Shown in pieces: positions 22,776-35,099 of a stretch of DNA of 64,000 nucleotides; position 1 is the first letter of the stretch, and the number at the start of each line of letters is the position of its first letter. The notes under the pieces were generated by a model. That model ran no database searches. It saw only the letters and a program-made list of their open reading frames with translations, and was not told the origin of the DNA. The stretch spans positions 18,197,572-18,261,571 of the forward strand of contig CM064872.1 of NCBI GenBank assembly GCA_032719365.1, read 5' to 3'. The position numbers and the translations under genes are program-made. The stretch comes from Prinsepia uniflora (Eukaryota; Streptophyta; Magnoliopsida; Rosales; Rosaceae).

Positions 22776-24066
22776 ATTTAGGCCGAGTCCTGTGAAAGTG
22801 ATTTGAATTGGATTCGAGGAATCCTATTGAGATGAATCCGGTATGAGACCCAGTTGAGAAACGTTTTGAGAAAGAAAGAAAGTATTTGAAATGTACTTGA
22901 ACCCTCCATATGATTATATGGTCTCCTCCAGTCGTCGACCTGGAGAGTCACGATCCACATACCAGAGTGGGTATCCCCATAGGGATCCCGTTCCAGGAGT
23001 GGGAGTTGTGTTTTATGTTGTGGTCCCAGACCAGATTCCGGAGAGATGTGTGGACAAGATCCGGAGACAGAGCTCGGACTAGATCCGGAGACAGAGCTCG
23101 GACTAGACCCAGAGATTGAGCCTCACAGATGGAGAATTCCTGGGAGAAGACTCGGAGTGAGACCCCGGGTAGTGTGCATACTAGTATAGAGATGATGATA
23201 TCGTGACATATATAGGGGATGTGTGCCCCGAGTTGGCATCTTCTCAGAAGTGTCGCGGATGGGTTATACGTATAAGTACGTATGTGGTTCTTTTGGAAAG
23301 TGGTTTGGGGCAGGGACCCCGTGTTTTGTGTTTTGGTATTTCACTGAGAATGGATTTGGGCTAAGACTCACGTGACATGATTTGGGCTGAGTCCCTATTG
23401 ATTTGATTTGATTTTCGTATTCCATGTTTTAAGATTGTGATTTCGGGTCGGGGACCCAAATGAATTTATGGGTCATGACAGTTTATTGGGGACCAGGCAT
23501 GAACCCTTGAAAGGTTTCGAATAGGTTTCAAATGGTTTTATGAACGTTTTGATAAACGGTTTTTAAATGCATGCATATGCTTTTAGTGAAGGGCATAAAT
23601 GTCTTATTGTGGAAATGTTTTAAACGAAAGGTTTGTTTTGTCCACTCACGACTTTTAATGTTTTAATGCCCTTCAGGTTAATCGCGGATGCGGGCTGTAG
23701 TAGAGACGAGACATCACACTCCTCCTCCTACGATCCTGGCGTGCTCTGGACGCCCCAGTGAGGGTTAGAGACGGAATTTCCCTAGTCTGACACTTCGTGT
23801 CAGACAGGATTAGGGTTGTCCCACGTTAATCCTAGGGGATTTGGGACGGGTCCTGACATGAGAAGTAAGGGTATGACACGACCCATCCCAATCCCCCCGA
23901 GATTAATATGGGATGTGTCATGTTCCCGTCTGATATGAAGTGTCAAATAAGGGATAATACGTACCTTAGCTCATACGGGGCTCCCAGAGTGCACCGGGAT
24001 CGGTGGATGAGTGCGATGTCTTGGTCTCTGCTACAGCTCGCATCCGTGATCAACCTGAAGGGCATT

Positions 24067-26842
24067 TGTGACGACCCGGAAATTCGAAAAAGGAAAATTT
24101 GAAGGAAATGACGATTTTGCTCCTGAAATTGGTGTGAACAGTTGACTTTTGGTCCTAGCGGTCAAACAGACTTTGACCGATAACATTGACATAGTTCAGG
24201 ATGTCATGAGTTCATAGACAGGTGGCACGTCCGATTCCGACATTCGAGGAGAAAGTTATAATGTTCGGAAGTTTAAGGGTAATTTGGTAAATTGATTAAA
24301 AGAGGCCATTTTTTGACTTTTTGATTGGGACCTTGTTTAGACTTTCTAGAAGTACCGTTGGATAGGTGTCGAGATGCTGAATTCGTAGACAGGCGACATG
24401 CATCAATCGGAGTTCGGACATGAAAGTTATGGGTCTGCGAAGGCTAGGGGTATTTTGGTAATTTGTTATGGCAAGGGAAAAATGTTAATTTGCCACAGCA
24501 GGGTGATTAGGACAATTAATGTGGCTGATTCAGCCGTGGTGGATGAATCACTTAGAGGATTAAGTGACATCTGTCACTGTAATGTTTGAATTGGTGGCAA
24601 TTAAGGATCAAGTTTGAATTAATAGATTAACATGTTTGTACAAAAGGAAATAAAACAGAGCATCGCAGACCTCAATCTTATTGTCTGATTGAATTACCCA
24701 ACAACTAAAACCAATTGAGAGGACATCCAGAGAGGAAAACAAAGAGAATTAGACGGAGAATTATGAACCTTGAACCCGTTGAACCTAAACCCAGAAAACC
24801 CGAATACCTTTAATGGACCTTAGGATCGAATTCGAATTGTTAGACGTTTATGAGTGAAATTGACCTTTAATTTAGCCTCTTGGGATTGAGACGAGTCGAA
24901 CCCAATGAAAATTGATGCCAATTGAGGTTGTTATGAACTAGAACAGAAAGGGGGAAGACTTCGAATTTTCAATTTTGAGTTGAGGAATTAAAGACATGGA
25001 ATGATGCAATTGGATTTGGAAATGTGTTTACTAGAATCCCACGATGCTTCTTGATGCATCAATTGAAGGAAAACAATGGGAAATCATGGAGATTGGACGA
25101 TGAACAGTGATTCGGTGTTCTTCGAATAGTCGAGTTTGATTCGACTGGATTGAGGTAAGTGTTCATGTAATTGAATTCACAGAACCTTAATTGAATCCAT
25201 AATGATGCTAATGGACTGTTCAATTGTTGAAAGCGGTGCAGAATTGATGAATGTTGAACCGGGTCGTCTCGCGGGTTGCAGGACCTGAATGACAGAGAAA
25301 CGGGTTGGGACGATGACACTGTAGCAGGCGGGTGGGTTTCACACGCAGCCACTTACGGCGGCGCGTGGGCACAAATCCCGAGGTGAGGTCAACTTGAATT
25401 TTGTCCTATTTAATGCAACGAACATTTTGGCGTTGGTTTCGAGTCAATCAGACACTGTTGCGATATTGTTTCGAGGGTCCGAAGATTTATGTTACGTGCT
25501 TAATTAATATTTAATTCTCGAAAAATTATGGGGAATTGATATGATGTTAATTGAGTCCTTAGTGACCCTGAGTAATGATTTTGAACAAGATTCGAGATTC
25601 CTGGAAAATGTCGGAAATTACGGAAACACGTCCAGTTCGGAAGGCAAGGGGTTTGGACGGCATGTGAGTGGACGTTTGTTTTATAAACTAATATGCATGC
25701 ATAGTTAAATTTTTTACATGATTTATGACATGATTTGAATTGCAATGATTTGATATGACTATTTCTGGATTTAATGATTATTTTAATCAGTGTTTTGGGC
25801 ACGTTTTTCGATAAAATGTGAAATGACTGTTTTGGGCTGAAGCCCGAGATTTGAGATTGGTTTTGAGTCGGAAAATTGATTTGGTGGATTTATAATGCTT
25901 TTTGAGATGTTTTATGGATTTATATGAAAAGTGCAACTGAGGTTGCGGTTGCACGGATTTGCGTGGAATGGATGATTTTGGGCTAGGCCCGGGATGTTAA
26001 AAAGGATGTTTTGAATATTGTGAGTTAAAGATTACTTAATGAAATTGAATGATTTTCGAATATGATATTACGGATTTACGTGCATTGAATTATTTAATGT
26101 TTTTACGGATTTACGAGAAATGAGAAATGAGATTTGGGGCATGAGACCCGGTGATAAATGGTTTTGACATGGTTTTAATGATGATTTTGAAATAATGATT
26201 TTGATTGTGTATTGATGTTTGATGCCCCCAAATGTGTAATTCCTGGGTAGACTTCAGATGTGTAATTCCTGAAGTGACTCCGGATGTGTAATTCCCGGAG
26301 GGACCGGATGTGTAATTCCCGGTGAGGTTGGATGTGTAATTTCCAGCAGGGCTGGATGTGTAATTCCCAGCAGGATGACGACTCTGGATGTGTAATTCCC
26401 AGAGGATCCTCGGATGTGTAATTCCCGAGTTATATGCTTTATTGTATGATAAAATGGTTTTATAAAATGATTTAAATGACATTTGGGCTTGAGAGCCGGG
26501 ATTTGACGTTTTCATGTGATTTGGCTGGAAAGCCGGTGATTATTCATATGTTTGATTCTATGCATGCATGGTTTAATAAACTGGAGGGTAAATGATGTAT
26601 TTTGATAAATGTGTTTTAAATGATATTATTTTTTTCCACTCACACCTTTCCTGTTTTGATGACCCTCCAGGCTGTGGCACGACGTTCGGGGCTGATCGAG
26701 AGGCGGAGGCATGAGCGGAAATCAGTGCATTTATCCCTTGTCTGACAGGTGCTGAAGGGTAGTTTCGGGACTTCAGTTAAGCCTTTAGACGGGAGCAAGA
26801 CCAGGCACGGTTATCAAAGTCCAGTTGGGACGGGTCCTGTCA
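24067..26842 (+). mobile_element. Solo LTR (2.8 kb) inserted in the minus-strand LTR
   Basis: It starts TGTGACGACCCGG and ends GGGACGGGTCCTGTCA, flanked by the perfect duplication GCATT (24062-24066 and 26843-26847). The host LTR continues in register on the right. The LTR holds the clearest compensated inverted-repeat array (26226-26429), a reduced palindrome (24563-24578) and the stem arms CTGGAGGGT (26581) / ACCCTCCAG (26662). Confidence 0.9.
26226..26429 (+). repeat. Eight inverted repeats: constant loop, compensated stems
   Basis: Each unit has the core ATGTGTAATTCC (one copy ATTTCC). The stems differ but pair: CTTCAG/CTGAAG, CTCCGG/CCGGAG, ACCGG/CCGGT, GCTGG/CCAGC, CTCTGG/CCAGAG, CTCGG/CCGAG. 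Two units have imperfect stems. Spacing is 20-30 bp. The long minus-strand ORF here is only the translation of this repeat. Confidence 0.9.
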
Positions 26843-27164
26843 GCATTAAAACCATTCAGAACTGTGTGTGGCCGGAAATCAATAAACTCATAAAAACACA
26901 TTTCATAAAGATAAATTATGCCCTTCACTAAAAATTATGCATGCATCGTAAAATCAGTAATCAAAACATTTACTCAATAACCCATTAGGGCCTTAGCCCA
27001 AAAACCGTAACTCAAAACCAAGTGTGGGAACTCAGCCCAAAACTATAGAATACCGAAATCCGTAAATCTAAAACGAAGTGGACCACTACCCAAATCCATA
27101 ACCACAAATCCGCAAAGACCGAAATACCATTTCATGGTTCTAATAATCCATATTTACCATATAA

Positions 27165-27310
27165 AAATCTTTGGCATCCCAGATGCCTAGCATCCCAGAC
27201 GAAATATCTCACGGTAATAAGCAACGCGTGCTACCCGGGGTCTCTCCAGGTCAATATCTCTGACATCTCAGATATCTGACGTCCCAGACGTCTAATCATA
27301 GCATTCCTGC
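27165..27310 (-). repeat. Short inverted repeats of GGCATC/GACGTC type
   Basis: GGCATCCCAGATGCC is a perfect inverted repeat around a three-base centre (CCA). GACGTCCCAGACGTC and a weaker GATATC unit follow. The same type is found on the plus strand at 42845-43005 and 47205-47310. Confidence 0.75.
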
Positions 27311-29185
27311 TCCTGAGTCACTATACGGTCCGGTAGCTCTGTATAATGACCCCTCGCAGGCAATGTATCGTGAATTTCCTAGTGTCCCAGACACCTGGAG
27401 AAGACCATCACATATCCTCGAATCAATATGGTATATGGAAAACAATTTACAAAGTCATTTCAAAACATCTCAATGGGCCCTGCCCGAAATCTCCATAAAA
27501 CATCACAAATCCATTTAGGGTCCCCGACCCGAAATCACGTTTATGAAACATAGGGTGCCAGACCCGAAACCACATTTATAAAACTCAACTGGGCCTCAGG
27601 CCCGATTTGTAAACCACTGGGTCCTCGGCTCGATCACATAACTCAAAAGGGTCTCAACCCGATTACGTAAACCACCTGCACCCCTAGTCCGATCACATAA
27701 TTCAAATGGATCTCATGCCCGAATTCATATTTCCAAAACCAAAACCATGCCACAAAATCATTATTGAATTCACATTCACATAGCAATAGTATAAACTCGT
27801 AAACCTAGAAATACGTGTAAATACGAGTTTACCTCGAAATACGTGCAATCCTATAATGCACCAGTGCCACAATCATCATCATAAAAATCACGTATGTAAA
27901 ACATATAAAATAGTTATACATGCATCACAGTTTAGAAAACGAAGTCCACTCGTAGACCGTTCTACATTGCCGTCTCGATACGCGTGCCATAAGCCCTTCC
28001 GGGCCTTATCACTATCACCGGGACTTCCAAACCTGTCCAAACCACACTAGAGGGTTACTAACCTCTTCATTAACCTCCTATTAAAGCCCCGTCATTTTTT
28101 TCGAATTTTTAACTATTTTTAAACTCGATCTTAAATCTTTGAACATCCCGAAACATATCGAGACGATGTGCGATCGATACGAAACCAGTCCCAAAATGTT
28201 TGTTACATCAAATAGATTATTTCACATGTTGAAAGTTTTCCCAAAAATCCCCTCATGCGCCGCCACGCGTAACTTGAACTCCCTGCGCGTGAAACCCACA
28301 CGTCAGGCACTATTCATCATCCCTAACCTCTGTCTAAATCGGTTCAGACCGGTTCGATCCAACCGAACCGGCGATCCTGGTTCAATGTTATATTTCGTTC
28401 AATATTCGTCCAATTTCAATCATTTCAAGTCCTATAGCTTCATCTTGTTAATTTCTATCGATCTACATGATCAAAACATGAACTTTAGGTCGAGATCGTA
28501 CCTCCTGATTCGAAGAACACATGGTCCTTCATCGACCTCAATCTCCGACCACCACAGACCGCCACCGGTCACAATTTCGGTCCCAAATGACTCCTGGAAA
28601 CCCTCAGATGTTCACCCAATCCACCAAAATGAACAACAATTAACATAATGTGATTTTCCATTTTTGAACTCAAAATAGGATTTTCATGGGAAAATAGTTT
28701 ACCGTGGTCGTCGTCCTCCGGCGTGGCTACCACTAACCCTATTTCGAACTTGCCTTTCCTTTTCATTCAGAACCTAGGCTCAAATGACTACATTTTCCAA
28801 GTGTTTGAAGTAAGAAGGTCCTCTGTTTTCATGCTTGCCTCACGGGTTTGACTCCCCAGCCACCACCGCCGTTCACGATAGTCATCGTCACTAACATCAT
28901 CAACAATGCTAGCCAACACACTCCAACTTTCCTTTACACACTACTTGCATTAGATGAGGATTAGAAGGTTTTTGGGTGAGGTTTGGGTGCTCAGGTTTCA
29001 TTGAAGAAAATGGGAAAATGATCAAGATGTTAGCTGATGGTGATGAAGGATCAGATGGAATGGGATGGAGGGTGCAGATGAAATCTTGAGAAGGAGATGG
29101 ACGACTGAGCTTAATTGAGGAAAATTAAAACATATTTTAATTGGCCAATGGTACAAGATCCACCGTTTAGGGAAAAGTAAGGGTG

Positions 29186-29211
29186 GGATGAGTGACACTT
29201 GTCACTCATCC
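29186..29211. repeat. Conserved LTR palindrome (perfect copy)
   Basis: GGATGAGTGACA, CT, TGTCACTCATCC: 12-bp arms with no mismatch. Confidence 0.9.
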
Positions 29212-29566
29212 AAGGGTTCAGGTTAATTCTAGGTTTGAATCAGATTATAGTATTTTATTATTATTTTAATCCAACTCTCGGTTCGTACGTTTAATCAAAT
29301 TTGCTCTCGTGACCATAACTTTTCCTTTCAACCTCCGATTTCGACGTGCCGCCTGTCTATGGATTCGTATCGACCCGATCTACGTAACGCTGCTCGGCCT
29401 TCGGCCATCAGACCTCCCGGGTCAAAAGTCATCATTTTGCCCATGCTTAGGGGAAAAACGGTCATTTTGCACATTCCACCCGATTCCTCTCAACTAATCC
29501 TCAATTAGTCATTCTAAACCATAATTAATTAATATTTAATCCAGATACTCGGGACGGGTCGTTACA

Positions 29567-30134
29567 GAAAACTCTTGATTTTTCTCTCCTAGCTATAACC
29601 ACCGACTAGTGAGTCTTTAAAAATGTGTGAGTGTGTGTTAATTGGGTATTTGGTGGTGCTAAGCCAAAAAGAAGAAAAACATGGAAACCCACCACCATGA
29701 GAAGGAAAAGCCAGATGAGAGAAGGGAAAGAAAAAGGAAAGAAAAAGAAGAGGAAGAAGGAGAATAGTGGAGAGTGTGTGGGGAGAAAAGTCTGGGAATG
29801 AAGAGTAATCTCCATGGTCGTGAAGTTCAAATAATGGATTTGGCTCGTCCTTTTTTTTTTTTTGAGGTTTTCTAGCAAAGCGAAGGAAATCAAAGAGTCT
29901 TCAGAGTCATTTTGGGTCGAAAGAAGTAGAAGGGAACACTAGGAAGCCCGAGGAAAGCCCAGATAAAAAAGTGGTTGTGAGTGATGGATTCAATTCATGG
30001 CCTTGAGGTAAGTTATCTCAGTTTCGATGCTATAGACTGCCTCCTAAGATCATTTAGAATAACTTAGATGTAGAATTTTGGAAAATGGACGACAGATAGT
30101 TGAGTTTGAACCGGGTCAGGTCATCGGGTCGTGT
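29567..30134. other. Unassigned segment between two reversed LTRs
   Basis: Purine-rich DNA with runs of GAAAAAGAAGAGG type around 29680-29780 and a GAGGTAAGTTATC stretch near 30004. No gene is supported. It may be the middle of the LTR that starts at 20332. Confidence 0.35.
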
Positions 30135-33091
30135 TGACACGACCTACCCCCAATCCCCCGGGATTAAGGGATAAACCATGCTCCCGTCTAACTTACGTGC
30201 GACATGAAGGCTAAACCGACGTTCAACCTCCATGTAACACGTAAACCGGACAAGGGATTCCCAAGCGAACAGTCCAAAAACTTCCGGACTTCCCAGAATG
30301 CGCAGAACCCACTGTGGATCGTGTGTGTGATGTCTCTGTCTCTCTAACAACAGCCCGCACCGCATCAACCTATAGGGTATCGAAAACACAAAAGACAGTG
30401 AGTGGACAAAAATAAATAGTACGTTCAGAAAACAGTTTATAAGAAAGTATATTTATACCCTCCACTAAAAACCAATGCATGCATATGAAAACTATTCGAT
30501 AAAACCATTTTATATCCAAGATAAGAAAACCATAAATGAAAACTGGAATCATTTCTTTTTCTCAAATTCGTAACTCAAATTCAGGGCCTCAGCCCAAAAT
30601 CATAAATCTTCATCAAAGTACAGGAACTCAGCCCAAAAATCCGCAAATCCAAATCATCCGGGCCACTGCCCAAAACATCTGAAAACCAGTGAAAAGCAAA
30701 AGTAAAACATCAATCAATCAAGTTGCTGGATCTCAAGCGAGCCGAGTCTTTAAACTCAAAACACATGTGCATAATCAGGCCACCCCCGGGATATCAACGA
30801 GTCTTTAAACTCAAAACACAATCAACATGCCTCAGGGGATATCATAATAACCGAGTCTTTAAACACAAAACATATCAATCTAGGGCTCTCCCCCGTCATC
30901 AATCAACCGAGTCTTTAAACTCAAAACCAGATCCAGCCATATCCGGGTCTTTAAACCCAAAATCAAGTTTCAACGGGTCTTTAAACCCAAAACTAAGTGA
31001 ATATCATAGAAAAGCCAGAAATCCATTCCCAAATCCGAATCCACAATCATCATTCCGTAAGTCGGCATCCGGAATCATCATTTCGAACCCAAATCCAGAA
31101 ATCCACTTTTCAAGCTCCAAAACTGAATCATGAATCATATTTCCGAAATCCAATTCTAAAACCCGAAATCTCGTTTATCGAAATCATTTTTCAAAATCCA
31201 TTTATAAATCCATGAAATCAAATCACAATTCAAATCCTAAAATCACAGTATCAAAATCATTATCAAATCACGACATAAAACCATAATCTCGTAAAACTTG
31301 TAATTACGTAAATATCTCGAAATACGTGTAAAAATGTAAATCACCAATAGCATAACATAAGCATAGAAATCATGGATATAAAACATATAAAAACATTTAT
31401 GCATGCATCATAAGTTAGAAAGCAAAGTTCACTCACATACCATTAGCGTCGCCGTCTCGATACGTGTGCACTTACGCTTTTTCAGCTAATCCACTATCAC
31501 CGACTTTCACGAACCTGTCCAAATCACATTCTCGAGTCACTAATGACTTCATAAAGCTTCTACGAAAGCCCCGAAATTTTCCTGAATTTTTAACTATTTT
31601 TAACCTAGCCTTTAAACCATCTGACATCCCGAAACCTATCGAAACGATGTCCGATCGACTCGAAACCAGTGCCAAAATGTTCGTTACATCGAACACTTTA
31701 AAAGTTGTGTTGGAACCTTCCTCAAATACCATGCCACACGCCTACACGCGTCACCCAAAGGGGCTGCGCGTGGGAGCCACGTGCTGGTACTGGTTCGGTT
31801 CAGGCTAGTCTAGCCGAACCGGCGATCACGGTTCAGGGTCCAATTCCAATCCGATTTCAACCATTTTAATCCTACTAGCTTCGCCTAAATATTTCCTATC
31901 AGACCATGATTTCAAAACACGAAACCTAATGCTAAATTATACCTTCCAAACCAACGATGAAAGCTTCCAGTTTCCTTCTTTATCTCTGGCCACCACAGGC
32001 CACCTCCGGTCTCAACTCCAAGCTCTATCGACTCCTGACAACCTCAGAGTCATTATCTTATGAACCAAATCAATCGACAACCCTCAAATCAAGATTCACC
32101 ATTTTTGAACCAGAACATAACAATTTCGGGTTTTCAAACTTACCGTTGCAGTTGTGCACGACTGTGGCCTCCATCCTCATCGTCTCGACTCCCTTTCCAA
32201 CCTTCATTTACACTTCAAGGACAAAAGGTGAAGATCGAAGGTATAAGGTGCATGGTTTCCTCACGGTTTCAGGCATGCCTTGTTTCTCACGGTGTCGTGG
32301 CCACCATCCACGACGGACCTTCACCAAGGCACCAACTCATTCCTCATCATCCACTTTCTCATCTTCCTTCTAACCTCACTAACAAATAATGAAGATCAAA
32401 TATGTTTATTGGGGTGGGATTTCACAAGCACACACACTGTCTCTATTTTTTTTTCCAAACCGTGCAACCACATCTCAGCCTTCAAAATTTTAAAACCATT
32501 CCCAGCTTCCACAACCATCCAGAGGAAGCCAAGTGTCCAATTTCTGGTGGACACAGTCTCCAAACATCCAAGTGTCCCAAAATCACTGGGCACAGACCCC
32601 TAGGCCATAAAATGACCAAATGCCCCTTGATGCCCAAATTACCATATTGCCCTTGGCCTTTTTAGACCAAAATCCAAGCCGTCCAAAATCCAATGACAAC
32701 GTGCCGCCTGTCGTTGTACTCAGAAGATCGAGATCTACCTAACGGTACTCGAATTACGTGAAAATAACTTGTCGTATAAAAAGTCAATCATTTGCCCCTT
32801 TTAAACCAAATTACCAAAATACCCTCGAACTTCCGAACATCATAACTTTTTCCTCAATATCGGAATCGGACGTGCCACCTGTCTATGAATTCATGACGTC
32901 CCAAACTACGTCACAGTCATCGGGCAACCTCCATTTGACCTTCTGAACTAAAAGTCAACGTTTCACCCATGTCAAGGGCAAATCGTCATTTCGCACCGTC
33001 CGTCCGGGATCACCTAACTAATCACCGATTACTCTTACTAATCCATCATTAAACACTAATCTAATCTCGAATTCCAGGACGGGTCGTTACA
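30135..33091 (-). mobile_element. Solo LTR on the minus strand, same subfamily as the LARD-type LTR
   Basis: It starts TGACACGACCTACCCC and ends CAGGACGGGTCGTTACA on the plus strand. It has the TTTAAA-core array (30744-30988) that otherwise occurs only in the LARD-type LTRs, and the pair TGACGT/ACGTCA at 32894-32913. No clear target duplication (CGTGT versus TGTAC). Length is about 2.96 kb. Confidence 0.78.
30744..30988 (-). repeat. Array of six short inverted repeats with TTTAAA core
   Basis: Three units read GAGTCTTTAAACTC, two read GGGTCTTTAAACCC and one (near 30853) has a broken stem. They are the reverse complement of the array at 4554-4810. Confidence 0.82.
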
Positions 33092-33384
33092 TGTACAACC
33101 CGAATAGCAAGACCTGTGAGAGGTTGAAGGCAACCTCTACGCCGGCGCATGAGGCCCACTCACAGAGGCTGTAATCGGCCTCTACCGTCACGTGTGAGCG
33201 CGTGAGCCGGAATCTGGGAATACTGCCAACATGAAAAATATACAGGATATCATTCTGAGTCCAATGGTCCAAGGTTTTAGTTAATTGGACGTCGTGTGAG
33301 AAAGTTATGCTTAGTAAAAGTTTCTAGGTTTTATTTAGATATCCTTAATTAATTCTAAAATTTGAGGATAATTAAGGGTTTAAT
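33092..33384. other. Unassigned segment upstream of Cassandra
   Basis: It contains GCGCGTGAGCC-like and AAAGTTATG words seen in LTRs, then AT-rich DNA. It is probably retroelement DNA, but the family is not clear. Confidence 0.3.
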
Positions 33385-33522
33385 TATAAGACCCATGACT
33401 TGGGAAGAACGGTGAACAATCCCACATCGCTCGGGGAGGGAAAGTTGAAGTGTTTTATATGTGTGGGCACGTATCTATCCAGCATGAGGCCTTTTGGGAG
33501 TTCACTGACTTTAGATTCCTTG

Positions 33523-33590
33523 GGAACTCCAAAGTTAAGAGAGTTTGGGCTGATGCAATCCCGACATGGGTGACCTACTTGGAAGTTGCA
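33523..33590 (+). promoter_or_regulatory. 5S rRNA-like promoter segment, Cassandra LTR1
   Basis: GAACTCCAAAGTTAAGAGAG aligns with the box A region and CATGGGTGACCTACTTGGAAG with box C of plant 5S rRNA. It is degenerate. Confidence 0.75.
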
Positions 33591-33863
33591 CGTGAGTTCC
33601 CAGAAACAAAACTGTGAGGTATGGGCCGAAAGCGGACAATATCGTGTTAGATGTGTCAGGCCGTGACATAATGGTATTAGAACGCTAGTGAGGGCGCTGG
33701 GCCCCAAAAGGGGGGGGGGTGGTAGATTATAAGACCCATGTCTTGGAAAGAATGGTGAACAATCCAACATCACTTTGGGAGGGAAAGGTGAAGTTCCTTA
33801 TATGTGTGGGCACGTATCTATCTAGCATGAGGCCTTTTGGAAGCTCGCTGGCTTTGGATTCCT

Positions 33864-33935
33864 TGGGAACACCAAAGTTAAACAAGTTTGGGCTGGTGCA
33901 ATCCTATGATGGGTAAACTACTGGGAAGTTGCACG
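33864..33935 (+). promoter_or_regulatory. 5S rRNA-like promoter segment, Cassandra LTR2
   Basis: Same segment with more changes: AAGTTAAACAAGTTTGGGC for box A and GATGGGTAAACTACTGGGAAG for box C, where GTGACC is lost. Confidence 0.7.
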
Positions 33936-34013
33936 TAAGTTCCTAGAAAAAAGCCGTGAGGGCTGAGCCTAAAGCGAACAATATCGTGCTAGATGGGTCG
34001 GGTCGTGACAATT

Positions 34014-34025
34014 TGGTATCAGAGC
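34014..34025 (+). other. Cassandra primer binding site
   Basis: TGGTATCAGAGC, three bases after LTR2; complementary to initiator methionine tRNA. Confidence 0.85.
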
Positions 34026-35099
34026 TGGACCCCGACCGGAAGTGTGCCAGTAAGGATATTGAGCCCCAAAGGAAGGGTGTGAGGATCGGTCCCAAATCCC
34101 TAGGGATTAACGTGGGACCCGCCTGACCCCTCTGACACGAAGTGTCAGACCAGGGAAAAATCCATCTCTAGCCCTCGCCGAGGCTATTAGAGGGCGTCAG
34201 GATCGTAGGAGGAGGGGAGTGATGTCTCTTCTCTACTACAGCCTGCATCCGCAATCAACCTGAAGGGCATTAAAACACGAAAACTGTGAGTGGACAATTT
34301 AAATATTTTCATTTAAAAACCTTTTCGCATAAAGACATTTATGCCCTTCATAAAAAAATATCCATGCATTCAAAACCATTTATCAAACATTCATAAAAAC
34401 CATTTATCAAACACTCATAAAAACACTTGAAAACATTCTCAAAACCTTTCAAGGGTTCATACCCGGCCCCATAAACCGTCATGACCCATAAATCCATTTG
34501 GATCCCTGGCCCAAAATCATAATTCAAAACCATAAACCATAACATGTGGGAACTCAGCCCAAATCCGTTCTCAGTGAAATACCAAAACATACCATACGGA
34601 GTCTCCTCCCCAAATCACTTTCTAAGTCATAAAACACAGGGCCTCCGCCCTCAAATCACTTTTCTTAAACACCGCATATGTATCAAAATACGTATAACCC
34701 ATCCTAGGCACTTCCGGAGAAGATGCCAACTCGAGGCACACAGCCCCTACGGAACACATCCCTGATAAATGTCACGATATCGTCTCTATCTAATGTGCAC
34801 ACTACTCGGGGTCTCACCTCTCACTCCGAGTCTTCTCCCAGGAATCTCCATCTGGGAGGCTCAATCACTGGATCTAGTTCGAGCTCTCTCTCTGGATCTA
34901 GTCCACATATCTCACCGGAATCTGGTCCGGGACCACAACATAAGTAACCACCTCTCCTGGAACGGGATCCCTATGGGGATACCCGTTCTGGTTTGTGGAT
35001 CGTGACTCTCCAGGTCGACGTCTGGAGGAGACCATATAATCAATATCGAGGGTTCATATCTTTTCAAATACTTTCTTTCTTTCTCAAATGCATTTCTCA

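Larger units (their letters stand above)
20549..23858 (+). mobile_element. Solo LTR (about 3.3 kb) with a Cassandra element nested in it
   Basis: It starts TGTGACGACCTGTTCC and ends GGGACGGGTCCTGACA. No primer site, polypurine tract or coding region is attached. The flanks GGAGA (20544-20548) and TGAGA (23859-23863) match at four of five positions, an eroded duplication at best. The landmarks are in the standard order: TGACGT/ATGTCA pair at 20728-20747, palindrome at 21064, GTGAGTGGAT near 22197, inverted-repeat array at 22405-22775, stem arm GAAGGGCAT at 23588 with partner ATGCCCTTC at 23666. Confidence 0.8.
23874..29566 (-). mobile_element. Solo LTR on the minus strand, interrupted by another solo LTR
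   Basis: On the plus strand it starts TGACACGACCCATCCC (23874) and ends GGGACGGGTCGTTACA (29566), so it is a reversed LTR. The segment 24067-26842 plus one copy of GCATT is a later insertion; without it the LTR is about 2.9 kb. It carries the reversed palindrome (29186-29211), reversed arrays (27165-27310 and 27480-27730) and no coding region. No matching duplication was found at its ends. Confidence 0.8.

Noticed and set aside
26226..26429. CRISPR-like array
   Set aside because: Constant cores with variable flanks look like repeats and spacers, but the variable parts pair with each other, units are too short, and the context is a plant LTR with TG...CA ends and a target duplication.
26111..26515. 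Minus-strand ORF of 134 codons with repeated GNYTS
   Set aside because: It is the translation of the inverted-repeat array in a solo LTR. The periodicity is in the DNA, and no start context or homologous protein is evident.
28139..28648. Plus-strand ORF of 169 codons
   Set aside because: It lies antisense in a solo LTR, is not kept in the other LTR copies and has no recognisable motif.
30723..31133. Plus-strand ORF with repeated ESLNSK
   Set aside because: It is a by-product of the TTTAAA-core array of a reversed LTR.
30135..33091. Target duplication for this LTR
   Set aside because: CGTGT and TGTAC at the flanks do not match well enough to call.
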